Assembly: GCF_000504245.1 (NCBI RefSeq)
Contig: NZ_KI632509.1
Coordinates: forward strand, 5,359,502 to 5,423,501
Source: Haloechinothrix halophila YIM 93223
GTDB lineage: Bacteria > Actinomycetota > Actinomycetes > Mycobacteriales > Pseudonocardiaceae
Direction: 5' to 3'
DNA length: 64,000 bases
A program made the position numbers and the translations under genes. A model generated the notes under the pieces. That model did no database searches. It worked only from the letters and a program-made list of their open reading frames with translations, and had not been told where the DNA came from. Of the stretch, positions 34,482-43,173 are shown piece after piece. The first letter of the stretch is position 1. Every line of letters starts with the position of its first letter.

Positions 34482-34544
34482 CAGCGTCGGGAACGTCGAA
34501 TACAGCGTCTGGAACGCAGGACACGACGTCGGGAACGCAGGACA
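34482..34544. repeat. Three 21-base imperfect tandem repeats
   Basis: Units start at 34482, 34503 and 34524. Each reads roughly CRNCGTCKGGAACGYNGRAYA; the last two share GGAACGCAGGACA exactly. A fourth, degenerate unit may precede (34461-34481). The array sits between convergent genes (ends 34450 and 34562). Because 21 is a multiple of three, frames in both directions encode seven-residue repeats, which could mislead gene calling. Confidence 0.6.
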
Positions 34545-34561
34545 CAACGCGGTGGGGCGGC

Positions 34562-35251
34562 TCACGCGGCCACGAAAGCACCGACGGCAGCCTGATACCT
34601 GCGGATGATGAGGTCGACGACGCGAGGGTGAGCACCGAGCGGGTTGGCGGTGACATCCGCCCCCGCGTCGTCGAGTCTGCGCTGGAAAAGACCGGGCGCC
34701 AGCAGCCAGGACGCCACCGCGACCGGGACGTCAGGACGCGCCGCGCGAAGCGAAGCGACCGCATCGGACACCGACGGTCGCGCCGTCGCGGCGAAGCCGA
34801 TCCGCACCGGCGCGCCGAGCCGGACGCTGAGGGCATACGTCGCGTCGTGGACGTCAACGAGCGCACGGGGGTCGCTGGACCCCGCCGCGGCGAGGACGAC
34901 ACCGTCACCCGTGCGGTAGCCACCGTCCACCAGGCGTTCGATCAGCACCGCGACCAGCTCCGGCGCGGGGCCGAACGCATCGGCCAGCACCGTGCGGGGA
35001 TGCCCACTCGTGGCGATCTGCTGTGGGATATCCGTCCGGACGTGGTACCCGGCGGCGAGGAACGCTGGCACCACAACGGCCCGCTCGCCGAGGTGTTCGG
35101 ACAAGACGTCGGCCACGCTGGGAACACGGACGTCGGCGTAGGCGACGCGCACGGCCTCGCCAGGTAGCGCCGCCCGCACCCCGTCCGCCAGTGCCTCGAT
35201 CACCGCGGGGCCAGCCGGGTCACGCGTGCCATGCGCGGCCACCACAATCAC
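34562..35251 (-). CDS. Sirohydrochlorin chelatase, CbiX/SirB type
   Basis: 229 residues from GTG 35251, overlapping the NnaR stop as GTGA. There are two repeats of the short CbiX domain: VVAAHGTRDP with metal-binding His7, GYHVRTDIP with a second His near residue 69, then a second half beginning GVVLAAAGSSDPR in which the equivalent His is lost. Class II chelatases insert Fe2+ or Co2+ into sirohydrochlorin. In this operon the product should be siroheme for NirB (iron chelatase role, inferred). It is the last gene of nirB-nirD-nnaR-cbiX. Confidence 0.9.
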   Translation of the reverse strand: MIVVAAHGTRDPAGPAVIEALADGVRAALPGEAVRVAYADVRVPSVADVLSEHLGERAVVVPAFLAAGYHVRTDIPQQIATSGHPRTVLADAFGPAPELVAVLIERLVDGGYRTGDGVVLAAAGSSDPRALVDVHDATYALSVRLGAPVRIGFAATARPSVSDAVASLRAARPDVPVAVASWLLAPGLFQRRLDDAGADVTANPLGAHPRVVDLIIRRYQAAVGAFVAA

Positions 35252-36390
35252 GAGACCGCACCCGCCCGGCGGAACGACACGACCTCGGCCTGGTCAACCG
35301 GCAGCCGATAACCGCGCTTCACAACGGTCTGCACCAGCTTGCTGTCGCCCAGCGCGGAGCGGAGCCTGCCGACCGCGGTCTCCACCGCATGCTCCTCCCC
35401 GCCACTGGGCAAGCACCCGGTCAACTCCTTGCGAGACACCACCGTGCCCGGCCGATGCGCCAGCGCACGCAGCACCGCCATCGGCGCTGGTGCCAGCTCG
35501 CGCAGCTCGCCGTCGACGAGCACCGCCTGTCCGCGCAGCTCAACGCTGTGCCCGACCGCGCGCAGGCGAGGCGTGCGCTGCTCAAGTGCCTCAGCCACCA
35601 CCCGGGCGAGCGCACCGATCCGCGCGCGCTCCGGCTGCACCGTCGGCACCCCCACCGAATCCAGCGGGCCCGCCGTGATCGGCCCGACCGCCGCGACAAG
35701 CACCCGTTCCCGCATCGCGGCGACCAACGCGTCGTGTCGTCCGGTGCGCTTGGCCATCGCCAGCATGCTCGCGACAGCGGGGGCGCTGGTAAACGGCAGC
35801 GCGTCGATACCACCATCGAGTACCGCGTCAATCAGTCGATCGAGCGGACCGGGATCCGCGGGGCCGACCCAGCGGTACACCGGAACTTCGATCACCTCCG
35901 CACCCGCGTGCCGCAATGACTCCACGAAGTACGGCAATGGCTCGCCGTGCAGCTGCACCGCGACCCGCAGCCCGTCCACACCGCTGCTGAGCAGGTGGTC
36001 GAGCACCTCGGCGCTGGACTCCGATCCCGGCGAGAACGCCTCAGCCAGCCCGGCCGCCCGCACCGCGCCTTTCGCTTTCGGTCCCCTGGCGAGTAGTCGC
36101 GCTGAGGACAGCCGAGCAAGCAGCTCGTCGCCGAGTCCCCACCCTTCAGCGGCCTCCAGCCACCCTCGGAATCCGATACCGGTGGTCAGCACGGCGACAT
36201 CGAGCGGAGCGTCGAGCAGCCGGCGGGTGGCAGCATGCAGCTCGGTGTCGTCGGCGAGTGGCACGATACGGATCGACGGTCCATATCGGACGGTCGCGCC
36301 CTTGCGGACGAACAGCGCACCTAGCTCGTCGGCACGGCGCGCCGCCGTCACACCGATGGCGTATCCCGCCAGCGGTAGCACCGGGCTCAC
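35248..36390 (-). CDS. nnaR: NnaR-like regulator: HemD domain fused to OmpR-type winged helix
   Basis: 380 residues from GTG 36390 (GTGA overlap with nirD). Residues 1-265 are a HemD-like bilobed domain (GYAIGVTAARRADEL, ARGPKAKGAVRA, VQLHGEPLPYFV). Residues ~285-365 are a trans_reg_C winged helix: VELRGQAVLVDGELREL, APMAVLRALAHRPGTVVSRKEL and TVVKRGYRL. This fusion is known as NnaR in Streptomyces and M. smegmatis, where it acts with GlnR to activate nitrate/nitrite genes. Location directly behind nirBD fits. Whether the HemD half keeps synthase activity or senses a tetrapyrrole is open. Confidence 0.88.
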   Translation of the reverse strand: MSPVLPLAGYAIGVTAARRADELGALFVRKGATVRYGPSIRIVPLADDTELHAATRRLLDAPLDVAVLTTGIGFRGWLEAAEGWGLGDELLARLSSARLLARGPKAKGAVRAAGLAEAFSPGSESSAEVLDHLLSSGVDGLRVAVQLHGEPLPYFVESLRHAGAEVIEVPVYRWVGPADPGPLDRLIDAVLDGGIDALPFTSAPAVASMLAMAKRTGRHDALVAAMRERVLVAAVGPITAGPLDSVGVPTVQPERARIGALARVVAEALEQRTPRLRAVGHSVELRGQAVLVDGELRELAPAPMAVLRALAHRPGTVVSRKELTGCLPSGGEEHAVETAVGRLRSALGDSKLVQTVVKRGYRLPVDQAEVVSFRRAGAVS

Positions 36391-36728
36391 ACCGACCCGA
36401 CGTGGACCACACCGTCGGTGACGCGCACCGGATATGTGGGCACGCTCGCGTCGCCGTCAAGGCACTCGCCGGTGCGGAGGTCGAACCGCTCCTTGTACAG
36501 CGGAGATGCGACCACCGGCTGGCCACCCGCGTCCCCGACGATGCCGCGCGAGAGCACGGCGGCGCCGCCGATCGGGTCAATGTTGCCGATGGCATACACC
36601 TCGTCGCCCGTGGTGCGGAACACCGCGACTTGTTCGCCGCCGGGCAGGAGAGCGGCGACCCCGGCAGCCACCGGAATCCGAGCCAGCTCACACACTGCGG
36701 TCCAGATCCGCGCGTCGGTCATGGTCAT
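36387..36728 (-). CDS. nirD: Assimilatory nitrite reductase small subunit
   Basis: 113 residues from ATG 36728, sharing one base with nirB's stop (TGATG); an ATG two codons later is possible. Rieske-like fold of NirD: WTAVCELARIPVAAGVAALL, VAVFRTTGDEVYAIGNIDP and VASPLYKERFDLRTGECLDG. As usual for NirD, the CxH pairs that hold a [2Fe-2S] cluster in true Rieske proteins are absent. It pairs with NirB to reduce nitrite to ammonium using NAD(P)H. Confidence 0.93.
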   Translation of the reverse strand: MTMTDARIWTAVCELARIPVAAGVAALLPGGEQVAVFRTTGDEVYAIGNIDPIGGAAVLSRGIVGDAGGQPVVASPLYKERFDLRTGECLDGDASVPTYPVRVTDGVVHVGSV

Positions 36729-39283
36729 CAGGAACTCCCTTCGGCACCGGCGATGGCGGGAATACCCAGCGGTACCGGCACCTGCTGCTCGCGTTCCTCG
36801 CGGAAGGAGATCGTCGGGTCCGGCGTGCCCGGCGCGTTGACGAACGACGTGAACCGCGCGAGCTTGTCCGGGTCGTCCAGCACGCCCTTCCACTCGTCGG
36901 CGTAGTTCGCGACGTGCGCGGCCATCGCGGCCTCCAACTCGTCGCAGATGCCGAGTTTGTCGTCGACGATCACGTCGCGCAGGTGATCGAGGCCGCCCTC
37001 CAGCTCCTCAAGCCAGGACGCCGTGCGCTGCAACCGGTCCGCCGTTCGGATGTAGAACATCAGGAACCGGTCGATCAGCCGGATCAGCGTCACGTCGTCC
37101 ACATCGGATGCGAGCAGGTCGGCGTGGCGCGGCGTCATGCCGCCATTGCCGCAGACGTAGAGGTTCCAGCCCTTGTCGGTGGCGATGATGCCGAAGTCCT
37201 TGCTGCGCGCCTCGGCGCATTCGCGGGCGCAGCCGGACACCGCCGACTTGAGCTTGTGCGGCGAGCGCAGCCCCCGGTAGCGCAGTTCGAGCGCCACCGC
37301 CATGCCGACCGAGTCCTGCACGCCGTAGCGGCACCACGTCGATCCGACGCACGACTTCACGGTGCGCAACGCCTTGCCGTAGGCATGCCCTGACTCGAAC
37401 CCGGCGTCGACCAGGCGTTTCCAGATGTGCGGTAGCTGGTCCACAGTGGCACCGAACAGGTCAATGCGTTGGCCGCCGGTGATCTTGGTGTAGAGGCCGA
37501 ACTCCTTCGCGACCTCACCGAGCACGATCAGCTTGTCCGGCGTGATCTCCCCGCCGGGCACGCGCGGCACGACCGAGTAGGTGCCGTTGCGCTGCATGTT
37601 CGCCAGGAACCGGTCGTTGGTGTCCTGCAGGCCTGCCTGATCGTCCGACAAGATATGCCCGTCCGCGCCAATCACCGGGGCGATGGACGCCAGGATCGAG
37701 GCGACAGCGGGCTTGCAGATCGCGCAGCCGGACCCCGAGCCATGCTTGGCGATCAGCTCGCTGAACGTCGTGATGCCCGTCGCGGCGATGATCTCGAACA
37801 ACTCGGCACGCGATTGGGTGAAGTGCTCGCAGAGCGATTTCGAGACTTCGACGCCGCACGACGTCAGCAGTTTCGGCAGCATCGTCACGCACGAGCCACA
37901 GCCGGTGCCGGCGTTGGTGCACGCCTTGAGCTTAGGAACCGTGTCGCAGCCCTGCTCGGTGATGGCGCCCTTGATCTGGCCCTTGGTGACGTTGTTGCAG
38001 GAGCAGATCTGCGCCTCGTCCGGCAGCGCATCCACGCCGATGCCGCCGCCATCGCCCCCGGCTGGCGCGATGATCGACGCCGGGTCACCGGGCAGCTCGC
38101 TGCCGACCATCGGCCGCAGCGTGTTGTACTCGCTCGCGTCGCCGACCAGGATGCCGCCGAGTAGCGTTGTGCTGTCGTCCGAGACGACGAGTTTCTTGTA
38201 CGTACCTGCCACGGCATCGTTGACGACGACCTCGAGCGAGCCCTCCGTGGTCGCGTGGGCGTCGCCGAAGCTGGCGACATCAACGCCGAGCAGCTTGAGC
38301 TTGGTCGACAGATCCGCGCCGGGGAACGCCGCCGCAGTGTTGCCAGCCGCGAGCTGGGCGGCGACGATCTCGGCCATGGTGTAGCCGGGCGCCACGAGCC
38401 CGTAGCAGGTGCCCTCGACGGCGGCGACCTCGCCGACCGCGTAGATCGCCGGGTCGCTGGTGCGGCAGCCGTCGTCAACAACCACGCCGCCGCGCTCCCC
38501 GACGTCGAGCCCCGCGTCGCGGGCGAGCTGGTCGCGCGGGCGGATGCCAGCGGAGAACACGATCAGGTCGAGGTCCAGCTCGGTGCCGTTGCCAAGCTTG
38601 GCGAGCAGCCGCTCCCGATCCTCGACGATCTCGCTGGTGGACGTACCGGTGTGCACGGTGACGTCGAGATCTTCGACCAGCCGTTTGAGCAGCGCGCCGC
38701 CACCCTCGTCGACCTGGATCGGCATCAGCCGGGGCGCCATCTCGATGACGTGCGGCGACATCCCCATGTCGCGCAGCGCCTTGGCGGCCTCCAGACCAAG
38801 CAGCCCGCCACCGATGACCGCGCCAGCGGCACGGCCCCGGTTCGACCGTGCGTGGTCGGCGGCGGCCCGGATGGCGTCGAGGTCTTCGATGGTGCGGTAG
38901 ACGAAGCAGCCGGGCAGGTCACGGCCGGGCACCGGCGGCACGAAGGGGTATGAGCCGGTGGCCAGCACGAGCGCGTCGTAGGCTTGCTCGAACCCTGCTT
39001 CGGTGGTGACGACCTTGGCCTCACGGTCGATCCGCGCGACCGGGTCACCGAGGCGCAGTTCGACCAGCTCGTCGCCGTCATAGCTCGATCCGGCGAGCTC
39101 CAACGCCGACGCATCCCAGTTTCCGACGTAGGACGACAGCCCGACCCGGTCGTAGGCGGGCCGGGACTCCTCGGCGAGCACGACGACCCGCCAGGCGCCG
39201 TCGACGTCTTCCGCGCGGACGGCCTCAACGAGGCGGTGGCTCACCATCCCGTTCCCGACGACTACCAGCGTGCGACTCATCAA
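36728..39283 (-). CDS. nirB: Assimilatory nitrite reductase [NAD(P)H] large subunit
   Basis: 851 residues. Order of domains: FAD/NAD-binding oxidoreductase (about 1-400; VVVGNGMVSHRLVEAV, VIGGGLLGLEAA), a BFD-like [2Fe-2S] domain (CSCNNVTKGQI ... TGCGSC, about 430-480), then the sulfite/nitrite reductase half-domains with siroheme/[4Fe-4S] cysteines CVGSTWC and CARECAE (about 640-690). It reduces nitrite to ammonium in the cytoplasm with six electrons. ATG starts exist at codons 1 and 2. A GlnR-type box lies 64 bases upstream. It heads the nirB-nirD-nnaR-cbiX operon. Confidence 0.96.
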   Translation of the reverse strand: MMSRTLVVVGNGMVSHRLVEAVRAEDVDGAWRVVVLAEESRPAYDRVGLSSYVGNWDASALELAGSSYDGDELVELRLGDPVARIDREAKVVTTEAGFEQAYDALVLATGSYPFVPPVPGRDLPGCFVYRTIEDLDAIRAAADHARSNRGRAAGAVIGGGLLGLEAAKALRDMGMSPHVIEMAPRLMPIQVDEGGGALLKRLVEDLDVTVHTGTSTSEIVEDRERLLAKLGNGTELDLDLIVFSAGIRPRDQLARDAGLDVGERGGVVVDDGCRTSDPAIYAVGEVAAVEGTCYGLVAPGYTMAEIVAAQLAAGNTAAAFPGADLSTKLKLLGVDVASFGDAHATTEGSLEVVVNDAVAGTYKKLVVSDDSTTLLGGILVGDASEYNTLRPMVGSELPGDPASIIAPAGGDGGGIGVDALPDEAQICSCNNVTKGQIKGAITEQGCDTVPKLKACTNAGTGCGSCVTMLPKLLTSCGVEVSKSLCEHFTQSRAELFEIIAATGITTFSELIAKHGSGSGCAICKPAVASILASIAPVIGADGHILSDDQAGLQDTNDRFLANMQRNGTYSVVPRVPGGEITPDKLIVLGEVAKEFGLYTKITGGQRIDLFGATVDQLPHIWKRLVDAGFESGHAYGKALRTVKSCVGSTWCRYGVQDSVGMAVALELRYRGLRSPHKLKSAVSGCARECAEARSKDFGIIATDKGWNLYVCGNGGMTPRHADLLASDVDDVTLIRLIDRFLMFYIRTADRLQRTASWLEELEGGLDHLRDVIVDDKLGICDELEAAMAAHVANYADEWKGVLDDPDKLARFTSFVNAPGTPDPTISFREEREQQVPVPLGIPAIAGAEGSS

Positions 39284-39346
39284 CTACCTCCGTAACGCGG
39301 ACGAGTCCATGCTGGGCGCGGGCAATGTCGGTACCGCTTCCCTCGT

Positions 39347-39362
39347 GTTTCGCAGGCGTTAC
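39347..39362 (-). promoter_or_regulatory. GlnR-type box upstream of nirB
   Basis: On the minus strand the sequence reads GTAAC-GCCTGC-GAAAC, an exact match to the actinobacterial GlnR half-box gTnAC-n6-GaAAC. It ends 64 bases before the nirB start codon. A second, degenerate half (GAAGC) follows at the expected spacing. GlnR is the global nitrogen regulator that activates nitrate assimilation genes in related genera. Confidence 0.7.
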
Positions 39363-39495
39363 CAAACGCTCTCCGCACAGGTCAGCCAGGTCAGATGCCG
39401 GGCGGCCCGCGCGACGGGCACCGCGACTCACGAGCGGTTTCGCCGCGCTGGACGCGGTTAAGCAAGCCGTAACGCTCCAGTGTGAACCTGCTTAC

Positions 39496-39540
39496 GACCA
39501 AGCGGCCCCACGGCGATAACCGCCGTGGGGCCGCTTGGTC
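39496..39540 (-). terminator. Strong hairpin terminator after narK
   Basis: Two perfectly complementary 20-base arms (39496-39515 and 39521-39540) with a five-base loop begin 24 bases past the narK stop on the minus strand. No T-run follows. The strength and position suggest it stops narK transcripts before the nirB promoter, so the two are separate units. Confidence 0.85.
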
Positions 39541-39563
39541 CCGCTCGCGCGACGTCGATGAGG

Positions 39564-40970
39564 TCAGATGTCGGCGTAGGCCAGGCTGGGCGCGCGTCGG
39601 ATCGCGAAGCTCTTGCGGAGGTAGCACCACCAGGTGACGCCGGCACAGACCACGAAGTACGCCGCGATCACCGCGAGGCCCACCGCCAAGGTTCCGGTGC
39701 CTTCCAGCGAGAACTTGAACGACAGGTTGATCAGCACGCCGCCGAACGCGCCACAGGCACCGACGATGCCGAGCACCGCACCTGCCTGCCGCTTGGCCGC
39801 CTTCAGCGCGGCATCGAGGTCACCGCCGTCCTTGAACACGGTCGCGCGGGTCTGCGCCGCGAAGATCATCGGGATCATCCGATACGTCGAGCCGTTGCCG
39901 ATGCCGGTGAGCACGAATAGCGCGATGAACGAGACGAAGAACAGGGCGAAGCTGTCAATATCCACCGCGACGAGCACGCTGATGGTGAACGCCGTCTGCG
40001 CGATGAAGTTCCACATCGTGATCTTGGCGCCGCCGATCTTGTCCGCCAGCCAGCCGCCGAACGGCCGCGAGATCGAGCCGATCAGCGCACCGAGGAACGC
40101 CAGCGCGACGAAGCCCTTGAAATCGACGAAGGTCTCCTTGATCAGCGTGGGGAACGCGAACGAGAACCCGATGAACGATCCGAACGTGCCGATGTAGAGG
40201 AACGCCATCACCCAGGTCTGGTTGTTGCGCAGTGCGACGCCGTAGGACTCACCGTCCGGTTTGGCCGATGTCAGGCTGTCCATGAAGAACCACGAGCACA
40301 GACCGGAGATCACAATGACGGGCAACCACATGATGCCCGCGTAAGCCAGGTTGATCCCGGTGCCGATGCTGATGACGATCGGCACCAGCAGCTGCGTCAC
40401 GGCCACGCCGATGTTGCCGCCCGCCGCGTTCAACCCAAGCGGAAGACCCTTCTTGCCTTCGGGGAAGAAGAACGAAATGTTCGTCATCGACGACGAGAAG
40501 TTCCCGCCGCCGAACCCGAGTGCGGCAGCGGTGAGCAGGAAGAACCAGAACGGCGTTCCCGCACTGGTCGCCGTCGGCGCGTTGCTCACCGCGATGATCA
40601 GCATCACGCACGGAATCGCCAGCAGGGACGCGCTGATCGTCGTCCAGGCCCTGCCACCGAACTTCGGGATCGCGAACGTGTACGGGATCCGCAGCGACGC
40701 CCCGACCAGGTTCGGCAGGATCAGCAGCCAGAACGTCTGGCCGATGCTGAAGGTGAACCCGATGTCGCCGAGGAAGGCGACGATCATGCTGTTCAGGATC
40801 CAGACGTTGAACCCGAGGTGTTCCGCGAATACCGAGAACGCCAGGTTCTTCCAGGCGACGCGCTTGCCCGTGCGTTCCCAGAACGTCGGGTCCTCCGGCT
40901 CCCAGTGGTCGATCCAACGACCTTTCCGCACCTGCGGTTCTTCGGTCGTTTTCTCGGCTACGGCAGTCAT
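39564..40970 (-). CDS. narK: Nitrate/nitrite transporter, major facilitator family
   Basis: 468 residues with about twelve hydrophobic helices. The nitrate signature motifs are present: GFGGGNFSSSMTNISFFFP followed by GLPLGLNAAGGNIG in the fifth-helix region, and the second GIGNGSTYRMIP in the C-terminal half. The N-terminal ~50 residues are soluble (W-I-D-H-W-E-P-E-D region), typical of actinobacterial NarK2/NarU members. It imports nitrate or exchanges it for nitrite across the membrane. Start at ATG 40970 follows GGAGGTAGG. A 16-base near-palindrome lies 79 bases upstream. Confidence 0.95.
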   Translation of the reverse strand: MTAVAEKTTEEPQVRKGRWIDHWEPEDPTFWERTGKRVAWKNLAFSVFAEHLGFNVWILNSMIVAFLGDIGFTFSIGQTFWLLILPNLVGASLRIPYTFAIPKFGGRAWTTISASLLAIPCVMLIIAVSNAPTATSAGTPFWFFLLTAAALGFGGGNFSSSMTNISFFFPEGKKGLPLGLNAAGGNIGVAVTQLLVPIVISIGTGINLAYAGIMWLPVIVISGLCSWFFMDSLTSAKPDGESYGVALRNNQTWVMAFLYIGTFGSFIGFSFAFPTLIKETFVDFKGFVALAFLGALIGSISRPFGGWLADKIGGAKITMWNFIAQTAFTISVLVAVDIDSFALFFVSFIALFVLTGIGNGSTYRMIPMIFAAQTRATVFKDGGDLDAALKAAKRQAGAVLGIVGACGAFGGVLINLSFKFSLEGTGTLAVGLAVIAAYFVVCAGVTWWCYLRKSFAIRRAPSLAYADI

Positions 40971-41048
40971 GTCCTACCTCCTGCTCTCCGGCACGATGTC
41001 GACGTGCTGGAGGCACCGTAGGAATCCGCCGTTTCGGCTGCGCTGTCA

Positions 41049-41064
41049 CACGATCGCGGTCGTG
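41049..41064. promoter_or_regulatory. Near-palindromic candidate operator upstream of narK
   Basis: CACGATCGCGGTCGTG, with CACGA/TCGTG arms around a CG-rich centre, lies 79 bases before narK's start and 40 bases from the EspG gene's stop. No GlnR half-box with the right spacing is visible here: GTGAC and GAAAC occur, but nine bases apart instead of six. A regulator such as NnaR could bind it; that is a guess. Confidence 0.35.
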
Positions 41065-41103
41065 CTAACGTCCGCGCACTACCAGCTGCGTCACCAGTGA
41101 GGG

Positions 41104-41859
41104 TTACTGCGCTGGCAGTCCGGCGTGCAGTGTGGCCAGCGCGTCCCGGACGTACTCGCGCGTCGCGGGACCGCCGTAGAACCGCTCGTCGCGGCCCTCG
41201 CCGACGTTGTAGGTGAGGAAGTGGCCCCAGTCCAGCTCGGCGATGTGCAGCGGCTGGTGGGTGTAGTGGTGCTTGCCTATGCCATCGCGGACGCCGACCG
41301 CGATCTCGATGGCCGGGCCGACGACAGGGCGGGTCAGCAGCGTGCGGAGCTGCGTGAGTTCCTGGCTCGGCGGCTGGTCGCTGGTGGCGTCGCGGTGCTG
41401 ACGGGCTTCAGTGATCGCGACGCTGATCAACTTGCCCGCGCCTGGCCGCAGGCTCAGCAGGTCGAGCAAGGCATCGAGGAGTTGGTCGACACCGATCTCC
41501 CGGAATCGGACGACGTCGGTGTCGCCGTCCAGGTCCCGCTCACGCACCGCGAAGACCGCGGCGGTTCCGGTCGACGCGGCCAGCGCGGTGTACTTCCGGT
41601 TGTCGACGCGAAAGTCCGCGACGTACTCCAGCCGCGCGGCGCACAGTGGCGGCAGCAAGTCGAGCAAGGCGTCGCTGACCCGGCCTTCCCGCTGGGCCAG
41701 CTCCGCTTCGCGCAGCTCGGCGGCGGGATCGGGTGCCTCGTCGTCCGGGCCGTAGAAGACGTCGATAGAGCGCAGCACCGGGTTGAGCGGTCCGGCTTTC
41801 TCCCACTCGGCGGCCAGTTCGAGGGCACGCGGCGACGCCGTGAGGATCGGCCCGTACAC
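41104..41859 (-). CDS. EspG-family type VII secretion chaperone
   Basis: 251 residues from GTG 41859, six bases after the PPE-like gene's stop. It is recognised as EspG by overall length and by segments such as ALELAAEWEKAGPLNPVL, AARLEYVADFRVDNRKYTAL, VVRFREIGVDQLLDALLDLL and a C-terminal YGGPATREYVRDALATLHAGL. EspG binds the tip of PPE-type substrates and keeps them soluble until they reach the ESX machine. No EccB/C/D/E or mycosin gene lies in this window, so the partner secretion system must be elsewhere. Confidence 0.85.
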   Translation of the reverse strand: MYGPILTASPRALELAAEWEKAGPLNPVLRSIDVFYGPDDEAPDPAAELREAELAQREGRVSDALLDLLPPLCAARLEYVADFRVDNRKYTALAASTGTAAVFAVRERDLDGDTDVVRFREIGVDQLLDALLDLLSLRPGAGKLISVAITEARQHRDATSDQPPSQELTQLRTLLTRPVVGPAIEIAVGVRDGIGKHHYTHQPLHIAELDWGHFLTYNVGEGRDERFYGGPATREYVRDALATLHAGLPAQ

Positions 41860-41865
41860 CAGGGG

Positions 41866-43170
41866 TTAGCCCTTCCCGCCGTCGTCGGTGTCGCCGATAA
41901 CCGGCGGCACAACGGTGGTGCCGGTCTGGTCGTCGACGACCTTCTCGCCGAGTTCGTCGACTTCGGTGTCCAGACCCGCGTCCAGTTGCTCCTTGATGGC
42001 GTACTTGTCCTTGTGTTCCTTCTCGTCGTCGTTACCTTGGCCGCGTCCACCACCGCCGCCCGCCATGGCGCCTGGTGCGCCGCGACCGACGCCGGTCGCG
42101 CCCTTCGCGGCGGCCGCCGTCGATCCGCCGCCAGCCGGGCCCGCGACTCCCGCGCTCTTGCCCGGCTGGGGGCTGCCACCGCTGTACCTGGCCGCCGCAT
42201 CCGGACCGCGCTGAATCCGGCCTGCCGCGCTGTCGGACTTCGGAGTGCCGCCCGAAGTCATCCGCGAGCCCGCACGGGAGCTTCCGGCGGGAGGCCGGGC
42301 TGCGATCGTGCCGCGGCCACGCGGAGCCCTCGTGGTGTCGTTGCCGCCGCCAACTGGGGTAGCGAGCGGGCCGCCGGCGACCGGTGTGCCGGTCACCGGG
42401 CGGGGCGTCGGGGCTGTAGTACCCGAAGTTCCCGGCGGGGCCACGGTGGGCTGCTGCACCCCGGACGTCGTGCCACCGCCGAGCGGCGTCGCGGTGCCGG
42501 GCGCACCAGTGGTGGGGCTGCCGGTGTAGCCGCCGCCTGCGGCCGGTGTCCCAGCCCCCGTCGCGCCGGGCGCGCCGCCAAGGCTCGGGCCCGCTGCCGT
42601 CGGGCTGGCGACCGCGTTGGAGGCGCGGGTCTCGACGTTGATCACGGCACCGTCGTTCTCGATGATGCCGAAGTCCGAGGGCAAAGCGCTGCGCGTGCCG
42701 TCCGTGCTCGCCTTGTACTGCTCCATCACCCGCACGTTGTTGGCGTTGGCTTCTTCGTGTTTTGCCATCCCGTCGCGGTAGGACTGGACCTCGTCGGCGT
42801 AGCCGGTACCGGGCGCGATTGTTCCGGCGAACTTGGCGAACGCGCTCGGCTCGGCGGGCTCGTCCGGGACGGGAACGACGCTGTCTTTCGACTGCGAGAA
42901 CGAGTCCGCCTGAGCAGCGATCGACCGGCTGGCATCGTCGATCAGCGGAGCGTTTTGGGCATGCGCCTCGATAAGGGGGGCGATGCCTTTGCCCGCCGCG
43001 TCAGCCGAGTCGCCTTCCCAGTACTCCATCATCTGATCATGGGAATTCTTGAGTTCTTCTGCCTCAGCCTCAAACTCCTGAGAAAGCTTCTCGACGATCT
43101 CGAATGCGAACTCAAGCGGCTCGATTTGTCCCGCTTGGAACATCCTATAAATCTCGGAGCCCGACGACAT
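41866..43170 (-). CDS. PPE/WXG100-like helical protein with Gly/Pro-rich tail, putative ESX substrate
   Basis: 434 residues from ATG 43170 with GGAGGGG ten bases upstream. Residues ~15-160 are helical with a WxG-type turn in MMEYWEGDSADAAG near residue 52, the helix-turn-helix hallmark of Esx/PPE substrates. From ~190 to ~370 the sequence is Gly/Pro/Thr-rich (repeated TPAAGGG, GAPGTAT), then a charged C-terminus. No signal peptide. Directly upstream of an EspG gene, it is the likely EspG client. Exported structural or adhesive role is inference. Confidence 0.75.
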   Translation of the reverse strand: MSSGSEIYRMFQAGQIEPLEFAFEIVEKLSQEFEAEAEELKNSHDQMMEYWEGDSADAAGKGIAPLIEAHAQNAPLIDDASRSIAAQADSFSQSKDSVVPVPDEPAEPSAFAKFAGTIAPGTGYADEVQSYRDGMAKHEEANANNVRVMEQYKASTDGTRSALPSDFGIIENDGAVINVETRASNAVASPTAAGPSLGGAPGATGAGTPAAGGGYTGSPTTGAPGTATPLGGGTTSGVQQPTVAPPGTSGTTAPTPRPVTGTPVAGGPLATPVGGGNDTTRAPRGRGTIAARPPAGSSRAGSRMTSGGTPKSDSAAGRIQRGPDAAARYSGGSPQPGKSAGVAGPAGGGSTAAAAKGATGVGRGAPGAMAGGGGGRGQGNDDEKEHKDKYAIKEQLDAGLDTEVDELGEKVVDDQTGTTVVPPVIGDTDDGGKG

Positions 43171-43173
43171 GGT

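Noticed and set aside
34460..34570. Seven-residue repeat peptides encoded in both directions
   Set aside because: They result from the 21-base tandem repeat; there is no start site or conserved domain.
32857..34923. Upstream extension of the WYL regulator frame
   Set aside because: The extension has no family similarity, crosses the DUF3224 and winged-helix genes on the other strand, and the HTH begins right at the ATG at 32856.
40986..41047. GlnR box upstream of narK
   Set aside because: GTGAC and GAAAC are present on the minus strand, but spaced by nine bases instead of six.
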